A stretch of DNA of 64,000 nucleotides from Kordia sp. Lineage in GTDB: Bacteria > Bacteroidota > Bacteroidia > Flavobacteriales > Flavobacteriaceae. Within the stretch, counting starts at the first letter, position 1, and each line of letters begins with the position of its first letter. Shown here piece by piece: positions 17,147-26,212 of this stretch. The position numbers were made by a program, and so were the translations under genes. The notes beneath the pieces were generated by a model. It was not told the origin of the DNA and did not search any database. It saw only the letters and a list, made by a program, of their open reading frames with translations. The stretch lies in assembly GCF_022447245.1 (NCBI RefSeq), contig NZ_JAKVBC010000020.1:24908-88907 (forward strand), in the 5' to 3' direction.

Positions 17147-17974
17147 CTATGCTTCTTTTTCTTCAGCAGCACGATCCATGGCTTCTTTTTTTGCTAATAA
17201 ATTCTTTTGGTAGCGACCTTGAACGATATCTACAATCACTAGTGTGATAATGACAAAGTAGAACGTTGTTTTGCTCATTGGCGTTACTTTGTTTCCAAAT
17301 AATTCTAAATGTGCTAAATGTCCACCTTCTGACAATAACATGATTCCTACAATAAATAGAATGAAGAGTCCCAATACTTCATACATTTTATTTTTCTGCA
17401 AGAAATTCGATACTCTATCTGCCATCACAATCATTAAAAATCCACCTAAAACAATGGCAATAGTCATTAAAATTAATTGTGGTGTGGGATCCATATCACT
17501 TGTCAATGCCATAGCGCTTAAAATAGAATCAAACGAGAATACCAAGTTCATAATGACAATCCATATAATCACACTTTTTACGGATTTTTTGCTTTCAGCA
17601 TCTTCTACTTTTGCATGTTCTTTCATTAACATCATGTGCCAAATTTCCTTGACAGCTGTGTATATTATGAAGACACCACCAGCAAGTACAATCAAACTAT
17701 GTCCGTTGACATCAAATTCTAAAAATGAATTACTGTGCAAGGATAAAAATGGCTTTTGGAAATATTTAATAAGTTCTAGTAAAACAAATAACAATACAAT
17801 TCGTAGAATAATTGCCAAACCAACACCCATTTTACGAACATATGATTGCTTGTCTTTTGGTGCTTTTTGTGATTCTAACGAAATGTATAATAAGTTGTCA
17901 AATCCTAATACGGCCTGTAATAATACAAGCATGAATAAAGTGAAAAGACTGTCTACGGTTAATAGTTGTTCCAT
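17147..17974 (-). CDS. TerC family integral membrane protein
   Basis: 275 residues with seven or more hydrophobic helices. The family hallmarks are L-G-F-D-N-L-L-Y-I-S-L (about 23-33) and F-S-F-D-S-I-L-S-A-M (about 147-156), paired acidic motifs in opposite membrane halves that are thought to handle metal ions such as manganese. The C-terminus is a charged cytoplasmic helix. It is the last gene of the 24.4-17.1 kb run, 14 bases after an SGNH gene. A role in metal homeostasis during protein or glycan export is suggested by recent work on the family; nothing here specifies it. Confidence 0.88.
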   Translation of the reverse strand: MEQLLTVDSLFTLFMLVLLQAVLGFDNLLYISLESQKAPKDKQSYVRKMGVGLAIILRIVLLFVLLELIKYFQKPFLSLHSNSFLEFDVNGHSLIVLAGGVFIIYTAVKEIWHMMLMKEHAKVEDAESKKSVKSVIIWIVIMNLVFSFDSILSAMALTSDMDPTPQLILMTIAIVLGGFLMIVMADRVSNFLQKNKMYEVLGLFILFIVGIMLLSEGGHLAHLELFGNKVTPMSKTTFYFVIITLVIVDIVQGRYQKNLLAKKEAMDRAAEEKEA

Positions 17975-17988
17975 GTTTCTTTATATAG

Positions 17989-19188
17989 TTATTTATTGAT
18001 TTCTGTTAGTTGTTCGGTTTCGGGTATTGTTACACTATCTTCTACTTTTTGCACTAATTCTTGTTTTACAGCTGAAAACATTTTTGCTGCAACCAGTTGA
18101 TTTCCATATTCGCCTGTATGGCAAAAATCAAAATAAATTGTTTTTTCTTCCCCATCAAAAGCATTGCTTATATCAACAAAAGTTGCATCGTTGATCATTA
18201 GTGAATCTTTACGTACATTTTCATAAGCCAATGTATATAAGTTTTCATAATACTGTTGCTCTTGGAAGTAACCTTTTTCTGCTTCCGAGAGGATTTCTTT
18301 TGAGTAAATATGCGGCTGCATAAAATTGAAGACTTTAAAACCATACGCAGCTTCTAAATTTTTTGAAAGTTGCACAAAACCCATGTAATTTTCGGCAATA
18401 TTAATTGCTAAAGAATCATTTCGTGCAGTTAATTTTATATAAGAAGATCCAGAATATATTTTACGCTGCATTGTGGTGATGAATCTGTATAAATTACTAG
18501 ATTTTATAAGTAGTTTAATGCGTTTTTTGTAGCTATGTGCAATTTTAAATTCTTTTTTTCGATTGTAGGCATTTGTTGGCGAACCAGCGGCATTGTTTTG
18601 GTGAGCTGAAATGACTTCATTAACACCATCATAAAAAATAACAATATCAGGAATATTCTTTTTTACAAGTTCTCGCTGTAGCTGAATATTCTCAGTAGCA
18701 CGCGTATATCCGTGACAACCAAAGTTGGTGACTTCCACATTTTGATCGGGAAAGTTTTTATGTATTAAATGCGCTAATTCTGAAGGAATCGTATGTTCAT
18801 CTCTTGCTCCAGAACTATACATAGTAGAACCGCCAAAGCAAAATATTTTGATAGCTGTAGCAGAATCTTTTAAGCTTGGATTAATTGTTTTTCGCTGTCC
18901 GTTGGCATAAATCGTATTGTGTTTTCCTTGCATCGGTTTAAAACGATAATGTAAATACGGTTCCCAAGTCATGTCTTGTTGACGCAATTCTCGGTAAATT
19001 ACTTTAATATCTTCATCTGTCAAATCTGTGTTTTCATATAAACCAGAAGCAATAATACGTTCTGTGTTTCCGTCAATACCACTTTCGTCATAGTAATTAT
19101 AAAAAATACCGAGTATAATCTCTAATAAAAAGAAAGTGATCAGGACATTTCTGAAGATAACTAGAGCAAATTTTAGTTTTAGTTTCAC
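17989..19188 (-). CDS. Membrane-anchored SGNH/GDSL-like protein (2 of 6)
   Basis: 399 residues with one N-terminal membrane helix (about 9-30) and a periplasmic catalytic region. Block I is F-G-G-S-T-M-Y-S-S-G (Ser in G-G-S-T), block II N-F-G-C-H-G-Y, block III Y-D-G-V-N-E-V, and block V D-F-C-H-T-G, so Ser, Gly, Asn, Asp and His are all present. It follows the two acyltransferase genes by 11 bases and precedes terC by 14, so it is part of one transcript. Next to membrane O-acyltransferases, SGNH proteins often pass the acyl group on to a glycan, and I infer that role here. Confidence 0.82.
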   Translation of the reverse strand: MKLKLKFALVIFRNVLITFFLLEIILGIFYNYYDESGIDGNTERIIASGLYENTDLTDEDIKVIYRELRQQDMTWEPYLHYRFKPMQGKHNTIYANGQRKTINPSLKDSATAIKIFCFGGSTMYSSGARDEHTIPSELAHLIHKNFPDQNVEVTNFGCHGYTRATENIQLQRELVKKNIPDIVIFYDGVNEVISAHQNNAAGSPTNAYNRKKEFKIAHSYKKRIKLLIKSSNLYRFITTMQRKIYSGSSYIKLTARNDSLAINIAENYMGFVQLSKNLEAAYGFKVFNFMQPHIYSKEILSEAEKGYFQEQQYYENLYTLAYENVRKDSLMINDATFVDISNAFDGEEKTIYFDFCHTGEYGNQLVAAKMFSAVKQELVQKVEDSVTIPETEQLTEINK

Positions 19189-19199
19189 AAGACAGTCGT

Positions 19200-20165
19200 T
19201 TATAAAATGTATTTTAATTTTTTATTGAGCTGTATTAAAAAATAACTAGCAACAATAGACAATATAATTGCTACCAAAGTTAAGGATATGGATTCTAAAG
19301 TAACAAAATATCTAATAATAAAAACGATCAATGGATGTACTAAATAGATGCCAATAGAATACGATGATAACAACTTGCTATCTACCCTAGCATTCACAGT
19401 AAAGGAAAATGTAGATAACAATAATACAGGAGCTGCTATGAAACAGGAAAGACATATAATACTTAACGAACGATCTATGTTATAATAATAATTAAACAAA
19501 CTCTCTACGGTAAGCAATACAACGCTAAGCATTAGTAATCGGATGATTTGTTTTCTAGTTAGCTGTTTGTGAAAATTAGAACGTCGAATGATATATCCCA
19601 GCGCTAAAAATGGCAAATCAAATAATAAAAAATTACGGTGTGTAGGTGTAAAGTTGACTAATTTGACAAGCAGTTCAGGTTCTGTAACGAGTTTTAAATC
19701 ACCTAATATTTGAATAAAATATCCTATAATGTACAGTATAATGGAACCTATGAGTAAGGTTTTGTTAGAAAGTTTTCGAATGGAGTACAATAGCAATCCG
19801 CCGACTAAAAATGAGGCAACATACCATAAATGATTGAAGCCAATAACAATGTTTAATAACAGCTTTGTTGGACTATTGTAATTAGGGATAACCCAAAAGT
19901 AGCTGAAAATCAGCATCCATGCCACATACAGAATGGCAATGCGCTTGGCCCAAAGTTTAACACGACCATTCTTAAATATTGTGTATAAAAAGAATCCATT
20001 GACACAGAAAAAAAATGGAATTACAGGTCGAAAGATGCCTTTAAAAAAAAGATAATTTACAAATTCATTGTGGTCATATAAAAAATTGCAATGAAAGGCA
20101 ACAACCAGCAATGAGGCTATAACTTTTAAAATGTCTATTAATAAATTTCGAGGGGAAGCTTGCAA
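19200..20165 (-). CDS. Acyltransferase_3 family membrane O-acyltransferase A
   Basis: 321 residues, about ten transmembrane helices. The first helix contains the conserved His (L-L-V-V-A-F-H-C-N-F), and the block R-P-V-I-P-F-F-F-C-V-N-G-F-F-L follows at about 46-60. These proteins carry acetyl or succinyl groups across the inner membrane to sugars. It is a tandem paralogue of the gene at 20248, with collinear sequence throughout (N-H-L-W-Y, P-x-H-R-N-F, L-S-S-Y-S-I-x-x-Y-L). The 82-base gap between the two is small, so cotranscription is likely. Confidence 0.88.
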   Translation of the reverse strand: MQASPRNLLIDILKVIASLLVVAFHCNFLYDHNEFVNYLFFKGIFRPVIPFFFCVNGFFLYTIFKNGRVKLWAKRIAILYVAWMLIFSYFWVIPNYNSPTKLLLNIVIGFNHLWYVASFLVGGLLLYSIRKLSNKTLLIGSIILYIIGYFIQILGDLKLVTEPELLVKLVNFTPTHRNFLLFDLPFLALGYIIRRSNFHKQLTRKQIIRLLMLSVVLLTVESLFNYYYNIDRSLSIICLSCFIAAPVLLLSTFSFTVNARVDSKLLSSYSIGIYLVHPLIVFIIRYFVTLESISLTLVAIILSIVASYFLIQLNKKLKYIL

Positions 20166-20247
20166 AACAGTATTAACTTTTTGAAGCTTAAATATATACT
20201 TTTTCTCATTAACACTATTTTTTTTTGAACCATAATATTAAAATGAA

Positions 20248-21210
20248 TTACAGAATATATTTGAATTTTTTATTGAGTAAAATTAAGAGACAACTCACAA
20301 TTCCAGACAATAAGATAGTTGTAAAGGTTAAAGATGTCGATTGTAATTTTACAAAACTGTTAACTAGAATGATAATTAACGGATGTGTTAAATATAATGC
20401 GATAGAGTAGGATGATAACAATTTACTATTAACTCTCGATGTAACTTTGAAAGAAAAAGCAGCGATTAATAAAATTGGTCCTGCTAATAAAAAGGAAATA
20501 CTCATATTGAATGAACCATCAGAATTTACAAGATAATTCAACGTACTTTCAGTTATAAGAAAAGCAAAACATATAGTTAACAATGTTATTGTTTGTGTTT
20601 TCGATAGTTTCAAATGAAAGTTAGTGCGCCGAATGACATATCCAATACTTAAAAAAGGCAATGCAAAGAATGCAAAATTTCGATGTATAGGAGGAAAATC
20701 AATCAATTTAACTAAAATGCTTGGACTTGTAATTACATCAAAATTACTGAGTGTTTGAATGGTGTAACCAATACAATAAACTACAACGGCAATTGAGAGT
20801 AAAACTGTGTTCGAAAGCTTACGTAGCTTATATAATAAAAATCCACCTAAAAAAAGCGCTGCCAAATACCATAAATGATTGAACCCAAAAAGTACAGTTG
20901 GTATCATCCTCAATGGATTTTCATACACAGGAATAATCCAGTAGTAACTAAAAATCAACATCCAAATAACATACAAAAGACCTATGCGTTTTATCCAAGT
21001 TTTAATAAGATCATTCTGAAAAACGGTATACAAAAAGAAACCATTAACCGTAAAAAAAAGTGGAATTGTAATGCGAAATACACCATTACATGTTATGTGA
21101 TACGCCATTTTATTATAATCGAACAAAAATCCACAATGCGCTGCAATGACAAGAACAGCAGCGATCACTTTAAAAAAATCTAGTAGTATGTTTCGTGAAG
21201 CTGTTTGCAA
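20248..21210 (-). CDS. Acyltransferase_3 family membrane O-acyltransferase B
   Basis: 320 residues, paralogue of the downstream gene at 19200. It shares the same helix pattern, the His in A-A-H-C-G-F, the I-P-L-F-F-T-V-N-G-F-F-L block, G-F-N-H-L-W-Y-L-A and the C-terminal K-K-F-K-Y-I-L. It starts five bases after the methyltransferase stop. Divergence between the copies is moderate, so the duplication is old enough for the two to have separate substrates or positions. Predicted to work in the inner membrane on a glycan or lipid. Confidence 0.88.
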   Translation of the reverse strand: MQTASRNILLDFFKVIAAVLVIAAHCGFLFDYNKMAYHITCNGVFRITIPLFFTVNGFFLYTVFQNDLIKTWIKRIGLLYVIWMLIFSYYWIIPVYENPLRMIPTVLFGFNHLWYLAALFLGGFLLYKLRKLSNTVLLSIAVVVYCIGYTIQTLSNFDVITSPSILVKLIDFPPIHRNFAFFALPFLSIGYVIRRTNFHLKLSKTQTITLLTICFAFLITESTLNYLVNSDGSFNMSISFLLAGPILLIAAFSFKVTSRVNSKLLSSYSIALYLTHPLIIILVNSFVKLQSTSLTFTTILLSGIVSCLLILLNKKFKYIL

Positions 21211-21215
21211 TTGGG

Positions 21216-21872
21216 CTAAGATTTTTCTATCTGAAATATATAGTTTTTTTCTCTTATAACACTTTTCTCTAAAATCAATTTAAAGAAAAGTCCATTTTTA
21301 ATTGCTAATTGTTTGATATGATCAATTTCACAATCTTCTGATAGAATCATCCATGTGTTTGGTGAAAGATGATGGGGCAATTGTAGAAAGAGTTTTTCAA
21401 AATACTCAAAATTTTCACCACAAAACCAAGCACGTTCTTTGTCATTTTGTGGTGCTTTTGGATAGTATGGCGGATTTATGATAATGTAATCAAATTGCTG
21501 ATTTTGAAGACTTTCAAGCAAATCAGAATATACTACATTTATTGAAATTTCATTATTGATGGCAGCTTCTTTCAATATCCTAATTGCCGTTTGATTGATG
21601 TCAGAAGCGGTAACTTTTGCACCTTTAGAAGCTGCAAATAGTGAGATGATTCCTGAGCCACAACCCAATTCTAAAAAGTTTTTGTCTTTTAGATCAAGTG
21701 GTTTTATGTATTCTAATAAAATCTTGGTGCTTATAGTAAATTTTGGAGGAAATACTTCCTCATGAATCGCTATCGTAATACCTTCATATGTATATTTTCG
21801 CTGTTTTGAAATATACTTATCAAAGAAAAATCGAGCAACAGGATATAATTGTTTTTTGAGTTTTTTAACCAT
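21216..21872 (-). CDS. Class I SAM-dependent methyltransferase (small-domain, NPPY type)
   Basis: 218 residues. Motif I is L-E-L-G-C-G-S-G-I-I-S-L (about 78-89), followed by T-A-S-D-I-N-Q-T-A. The catalytic-type motif I-I-I-N-P-P-Y-Y-P (about 132-140) is that of N- or O-methyltransferases related to HemK, RsmC and TrmN6. It is cytoplasmic, with no membrane segment. The gene sits 12 bases after the B12-type radical SAM gene and just before the acyltransferases, so it may modify the same metabolite rather than RNA. The substrate cannot be read from sequence. Confidence 0.8.
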   Translation of the reverse strand: MVKKLKKQLYPVARFFFDKYISKQRKYTYEGITIAIHEEVFPPKFTISTKILLEYIKPLDLKDKNFLELGCGSGIISLFAASKGAKVTASDINQTAIRILKEAAINNEISINVVYSDLLESLQNQQFDYIIINPPYYPKAPQNDKERAWFCGENFEYFEKLFLQLPHHLSPNTWMILSEDCEIDHIKQLAIKNGLFFKLILEKSVIREKNYIFQIEKS

Positions 21873-21884
21873 GTTTTAGCAGGA

Positions 21885-23405
21885 TTATTCAGAGTAGAAA
21901 CCTTCAATTTCTGGTTGACGATATTTCCATATTTTGTGCATAACTTTAATCTCATATGGAAACTTATACCATCCATATTTAAAGCGGTAACCAGAAGCCA
22001 TTTTGAGCAACCATTTTTTATATCCTTTAATTCTAAAATCAGAAGCAGTAGGATAGTAGCCGTTTAGTACTGTTTCAAAATTTTGAATTTTGTCAATCAT
22101 ATATGGTTTTAACCAAGGTGTTAATGGATTTCTTCGTAAATCAAATTTTTCCCAACTTGGTTCAATCCATTCTTCAAGTTTGGTTGGGAATGAAAACCCT
22201 GCATCAATGATTTGCTGATATAATTCGGAACCTTCGGTTGGTACAGGACTGTATAAATAGATAATGATTTCCGCTTCAGGATTGATGCTTTTTATCTCGC
22301 GAATAAAATTTATATCCCATAAAATTTGTTCGTACACTTTTTTCTCGTCAGGTCCAGGCAAACCTAATACAAATGATAATTCAGGAATGATATCCACATC
22401 TTTCATACGCTTCACAAAATCTTTAATCATTTGTCCCGATTGTGTTCCGCCTTTGTTCATTTGCTTCAACACTTCATCATTTCCTGTTTCTGCACCCAAA
22501 AAGATCATACGACAGCCTGCTTTTCGCATGTAATGCAAATCTTCATCCGAATATTTATTAATCGTATCAATACGACCTTCTCCCCACCATTGAATATTTT
22601 CATCCATCATGAGTTTGGAAAATTCTAACACACGTTTTTTGGATGTGAAAAAGTTATTATCGTGAAATTCTACAGCGTCAATTCCGTATTTTTCTTTAAA
22701 GTATTTGACATCTTTAAATACACTTTCGGCAGATTTTGCTTTCCAACGCGCATTATAAATAGGAACAACTGCACAAAACGAACAGGTAAAAGGACAGCCC
22801 ATGCTAGAATGATACGCAAAAGTTTTTTGTCCCATAAAGGTTTTCGCTAAATAACGCTCCAGCGGATAAAAGGTATTAAAATATTGATATGGATATGGAG
22901 GCAATGCGTCTTGATCGAGTAGTGCTTCTTTGACGGTTTGCACAATTTTACCATCCTCATCTTTAAAGATTAAATTGCGAATCAACGTTAATTTCTCATC
23001 GCTTTTTCCTTCCAAAGCATCTAACAATTTCGGAAACGTATTGTCACCAGGTCCGTTGATAATATAATCTACATAACCAGAATTCAAACAAACTTTATAT
23101 TGATTGGAAGCAAAATATCCACCCCAAATATTAATAGAGTTAGGATACAATTCTTTAATCTTTTTGGCATAAGGAATTGCCTGCTTCAATTGCGGTCCAG
23201 GCATTACTGTCAAACAAAAATATTTGAATTCTCCCGTAGCAAAATATTCTGAAATCTTGAGCCAAGGATCTTTTTCCATGTTTCCATCAATAAAAACATA
23301 ATCGTACTTTCCATGAATAGCCGCACCAACCTGAATAATGGTATTCGGTAAACGATGCTTTGCATTGGCGCTTCGTGGATTAAATATGATAATTTTGTTT
23401 CTCAT
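21885..23405 (-). CDS. B12-binding-type radical SAM protein 1
   Basis: 506 residues. The N-terminal region (about 1-150) is a Rossmann-like cobalamin-binding-type domain with I-W-G-G-Y-F-A-S-N. The radical SAM core starts at about 203, with the iron-sulfur motif M-G-C-P-F-T-C-S-F-C, and continues with F-L-G-A-E-T-G-N and L-G-L-P-G-P. The C-terminal part is about 130 residues. Family members perform C-methylation, ring formation or other radical chemistry on lipids, tetrapyrroles or secondary metabolites. Its ATG overlaps the stop of the upstream SGNH gene by one base, so they are translationally coupled. It is close in style to the protein at 43560. Confidence 0.88.
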   Translation of the reverse strand: MRNKIIIFNPRSANAKHRLPNTIIQVGAAIHGKYDYVFIDGNMEKDPWLKISEYFATGEFKYFCLTVMPGPQLKQAIPYAKKIKELYPNSINIWGGYFASNQYKVCLNSGYVDYIINGPGDNTFPKLLDALEGKSDEKLTLIRNLIFKDEDGKIVQTVKEALLDQDALPPYPYQYFNTFYPLERYLAKTFMGQKTFAYHSSMGCPFTCSFCAVVPIYNARWKAKSAESVFKDVKYFKEKYGIDAVEFHDNNFFTSKKRVLEFSKLMMDENIQWWGEGRIDTINKYSDEDLHYMRKAGCRMIFLGAETGNDEVLKQMNKGGTQSGQMIKDFVKRMKDVDIIPELSFVLGLPGPDEKKVYEQILWDINFIREIKSINPEAEIIIYLYSPVPTEGSELYQQIIDAGFSFPTKLEEWIEPSWEKFDLRRNPLTPWLKPYMIDKIQNFETVLNGYYPTASDFRIKGYKKWLLKMASGYRFKYGWYKFPYEIKVMHKIWKYRQPEIEGFYSE

Positions 23406-24379
23406 TAGTTTCCGAAGATTTCATTTCTGTTTGCTAAAATAAAACTTGAGAGTATATCTGCAAAGATTTGATTTGCTTTTCCATTTGGATGTGTGTCAAG
23501 CTCATTCAAAATGTATTTAAATAAATTTTTATCTTCAAAAAAACTAGAAGCTTCTAAAAATAAAAGATCATTTTTTTCTGCCAATGATTGTATTTGGGAT
23601 ACACGTTCAGGATCGTAAATTAAATCTAGATAAAATATAAGGCCTTTAATATTATTTCTAATAAAAATATTCTGAAAATCTTGAAATTGATTATCCATAT
23701 ATTTTATATGTTCAGGTTTGTAGTTGGTAGGTTCTACTTCTTTTGAATTCAGCTTTATTTGCAATAATTTTTTCAGATAAGAATCCCAAAAGACATTTTT
23801 CTTGGGTTTTATAGTAAAATTATCCATGGAGAAATCAGTCCCTACACGATAATGATCGTTGGAAGCACAGAAACCAATCACAACTAAATCAGGGTTGTAT
23901 TTAAGTGCATTTTGCTCCAAAATTATTTTATATTCTGTCAAGGAATATCCAGAGACACCAAAATTAAAGACTTCGAATTTTGACTCATCATGTGATTGAT
24001 TTAATAACTCTTCTGTGCTTGTGACATACATTTCTTGTTCAGAAACACCTGTTCCCATCGTAAAAGAATCTCCTAAAACGGCAATTTTTTTAGTATTAGA
24101 TGTTAACTCATGACTCTTGTCGCGAAACCCTTCTTCATTGGTATGGAAATCAACTAACTTGTACTTTGTATCTAAATTGGGGATTAAATCATACACTAAA
24201 CCTTTTGTGTCGGAATATTGTATCAGATCAGAATTATCTAAAACACCAAAAGAATTGGTTCGTGAATACGAAAAAGCGGCACCGCCAAAGAAGTAAACTC
24301 TCGCGATAACTTCGCTAAGAATTAAACTAAGTAAAATTCCAATTATAATTGATACAATCTTGGCTTTTAGTTGCTTCAT
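23405..24379 (-). CDS. Membrane-anchored SGNH/GDSL-like protein (3 of 6)
   Basis: 324 residues with an N-terminal transmembrane helix (about 8-30). Block I is L-G-D-S-F-T-M-G-T-G-V, block II N-F-G-V-S-G-Y, block III C-A-S-N-D, and block V D-T-H-P-N-G. All catalytic positions are present. It is the first gene of the run 24.4-17.1 kb. A strong hairpin at 24443-24480 separates it from the decayed region upstream. It is probably periplasmic and acts on an acylated glycan or lipid, by analogy with its neighbours. Confidence 0.82.
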   Translation of the reverse strand: MKQLKAKIVSIIIGILLSLILSEVIARVYFFGGAAFSYSRTNSFGVLDNSDLIQYSDTKGLVYDLIPNLDTKYKLVDFHTNEEGFRDKSHELTSNTKKIAVLGDSFTMGTGVSEQEMYVTSTEELLNQSHDESKFEVFNFGVSGYSLTEYKIILEQNALKYNPDLVVIGFCASNDHYRVGTDFSMDNFTIKPKKNVFWDSYLKKLLQIKLNSKEVEPTNYKPEHIKYMDNQFQDFQNIFIRNNIKGLIFYLDLIYDPERVSQIQSLAEKNDLLFLEASSFFEDKNLFKYILNELDTHPNGKANQIFADILSSFILANRNEIFGN

Positions 24380-24442
24380 CTAGGTATTTTATTCTTAAAA
24401 AGAAAAGTGTATAATTTATTGTTTTATAAAGGTAGAAATAAA

Positions 24443-24480
24443 AAGAGTGAAAATGCTACAACAGTAGCATTTTCACTCTT
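24443..24480. terminator. Strong hairpin, probable bidirectional terminator
   Basis: A perfect 17-bp stem (24443-24459 with 24464-24480, loop AACA), A-rich on one side. On the minus strand it would end the transcript of the pseudogene at 24519. Confidence 0.7.
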
Positions 24481-24518
24481 AAAAAACTTAAATAGCTAAT
24501 TTAACTATTGTTTTTCTA

Positions 24519-24933
24519 TTAAACCTTTAACCTTTTGTTTTCTTCTTTAAGTTCTTTCATTTCTTTATATAACTCAATCATATATATTTAATTCTTCCAC
24601 TTTTTGAAGTAGCTTTGCATCCATTTCTCCTCGAGAAATTCCATTTTCTTGTATTTCGTTTACAAATTTCTTCAATTCTATACCCGTAAATAACGCCTTT
24701 GATTAAATGTGCGTTTGGATGTATGGTTGCCTGTTCAAAGAAATCTTTAAAAGTGGCTTCACTGTTTTACGAATTCTTGAAGTTTAGCTTCGTTAAAACC
24801 CGTGAGCCAAGTTATTACTTGATGTTGTTCTTCTATGGTTCTGCCTTTTTTTTATTTTGGTGATATAATGTGGGTATACAGAGCGAAATTTCATTTTAGC
24901 AATTCTTTCGTTGTGTTCGGGAGTTACTTTCAT
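24519..24933 (-). pseudogene. Chimeric remnant: DUF2200 gene joined to a coiled-coil tail
   Basis: From the ATG at 24933 the frame begins M-K-V-T-P-E-H-N-E-R-I-A-K-M, then V-Y-P-H-Y-I-T-K, as in DUF2200. After a frameshift it continues as V-I-T-W-L-T-G-F-N-E-A-K-L-Q-E, and in another frame as F-F-E-Q-A-T-I-H-P-N-A-H-L-I-K-G-V and G-Y-R-I-E-E. Near 24690 DUF2200 similarity stops. A different sequence follows: I-Q-E-N-G-I-S-R-G-E-M-D-A-K-L-L-Q-K-V-E, then M-I-E-L-Y-K-E-M-K-E-L-K-E-E-N (with a one-base shift). That resembles the coiled-coil end of large flavobacterial surface proteins. Two unrelated fragments have been joined and have decayed. Confidence 0.65.
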
Positions 24934-25049
24934 GTTTCTAGATTTTTAGGTGTAAAAAAAAATTACAATTATCTTCATCAAACTCAAAAACAAGCGTAGA
25001 CAATAACTACTTTTTTTAAATTCCATACACATTCTTTTCTTAGACACTG

Positions 25050-25057
25050 TATATTTG
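25050..25057 (+). promoter_or_regulatory. Probable -7 element of the 25090 gene
   Basis: TATATTTG matches the Bacteroidetes -7 consensus; no clear -33 TTTG is seen. It lies about 33 bases before the TTG start. Confidence 0.4.
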
Positions 25058-25089
25058 TTTTACTACAACAACCGCCAAAAAGAAATATT

Positions 25090-26208
25090 TTGTTGAAAAA
25101 ACTTTTTTTAAAATCACTTAAAAATCTGATTATTATTATTGGAATTACGTTTGTATTGCTTGAAATTGTATTGGCTATTTACATTCGCGTTGCGAAAATA
25201 AAAATTGAATTACCTACCTATACATTTCAAAATACACACAATTTTTGGTTTGATTTGGATGAGAATTTTGGAACAAGACATCTGGCAAATGATGTGTATC
25301 GACAGAAAAAATATTGCTTTGATGTAACTTATGAGGCAAATTCAAAAGGATTTCGAGATGTAGAACGTGAGTTACAAAGTACAAGCCATAGAGTGATAGC
25401 TTTAGGAGATTCATTTACTGAAGGAATTGGTGTGAATTTGGAAGACCGTTTAACCAATCTTTTAGAAGAAAACACAAATATTCCACATTTAAATTTTGGT
25501 TTGGCAGGAAATTTTGGCCCAACCCAATATTGGATGTTGTATAAGACACATGCCATTGAATATACACACGATGCTGTTTTGGTAGGAGTTTTACCTTCCA
25601 ACGATTTTATTGATGATGATTATGAAATTGGATTGCAAGTTGGCGGTTATCGTTACCGTCCGTTTCTAAAAGGTGATTATCCAAATTACGAATTGGTATA
25701 TCACATTAAAAACATAGAGAATTCTAGAGCACGACCGCGTAATCCGCATTTTATCAATAAGTTTTTAAAGAATTTTACACATTCGTATAATATGTATTAT
25801 TACTTGCGAACGAAACGAAAAATAAGTGCCATTCCAAAAGATCAATTGTTGGAAGAAACTAAAATTCCAAGCTATTTCAATTTTACAGAAGCACAATTTG
25901 ATCGTTTGCACTACACGATAAAACAAATTAAAACCTTGGCAGGGAATCGTCCTGTGATGGTATACAGCATTCCAATTGAAAAAGAAATCAAATCCTATCG
26001 CGAACACAAAAAAAATCCGTTAGGAAAACAATTAAAAGCTGTTTGTGATAGTCTGGATGTAGAGTATTTAGACTTACTCCCAAAGACAGATCAATTTTTA
26101 GAAGAAGAATATAAAACTTTGTATTTACCCTGTGATGGACATTGGAGTGAAGCTGGAAATGCATTCGCGAAAAAAGAAATAGAATCATTTTTTAGCTATT
26201 ATCAATAA
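25090..26208 (+). CDS. Membrane-anchored SGNH/GDSL-like protein (4 of 6)
   Basis: About 372 residues. There is no ATG; translation must begin at TTG 25090 or TTG 25093, directly before K-K-L-F-L-K-S. One transmembrane helix (about 15-35) is followed by the periplasmic part. Block I is L-G-D-S-F-T-E-G-I-G, block II N-F-G-L-A-G-N-F-G, block III V-L-P-S-N-D-F, and block V C-D-G-H-W-S-E-A-G-N. The active-site set is complete. The gene heads a plus-strand trio with 26213 and 26640, with a gap of four bases and then an eight-base overlap, so it is probably partnered with the GT39-like membrane protein. Confidence 0.8.
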   Translation: MLKKLFLKSLKNLIIIIGITFVLLEIVLAIYIRVAKIKIELPTYTFQNTHNFWFDLDENFGTRHLANDVYRQKKYCFDVTYEANSKGFRDVERELQSTSHRVIALGDSFTEGIGVNLEDRLTNLLEENTNIPHLNFGLAGNFGPTQYWMLYKTHAIEYTHDAVLVGVLPSNDFIDDDYEIGLQVGGYRYRPFLKGDYPNYELVYHIKNIENSRARPRNPHFINKFLKNFTHSYNMYYYLRTKRKISAIPKDQLLEETKIPSYFNFTEAQFDRLHYTIKQIKTLAGNRPVMVYSIPIEKEIKSYREHKKNPLGKQLKAVCDSLDVEYLDLLPKTDQFLEEEYKTLYLPCDGHWSEAGNAFAKKEIESFFSYYQ

Positions 26209-26212
26209 TAAT

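Noticed and set aside
17271..17999. 242-residue plus-strand ORF opposite terC
   Set aside because: Antisense shadow of a clear TerC gene; composition is not protein-like.
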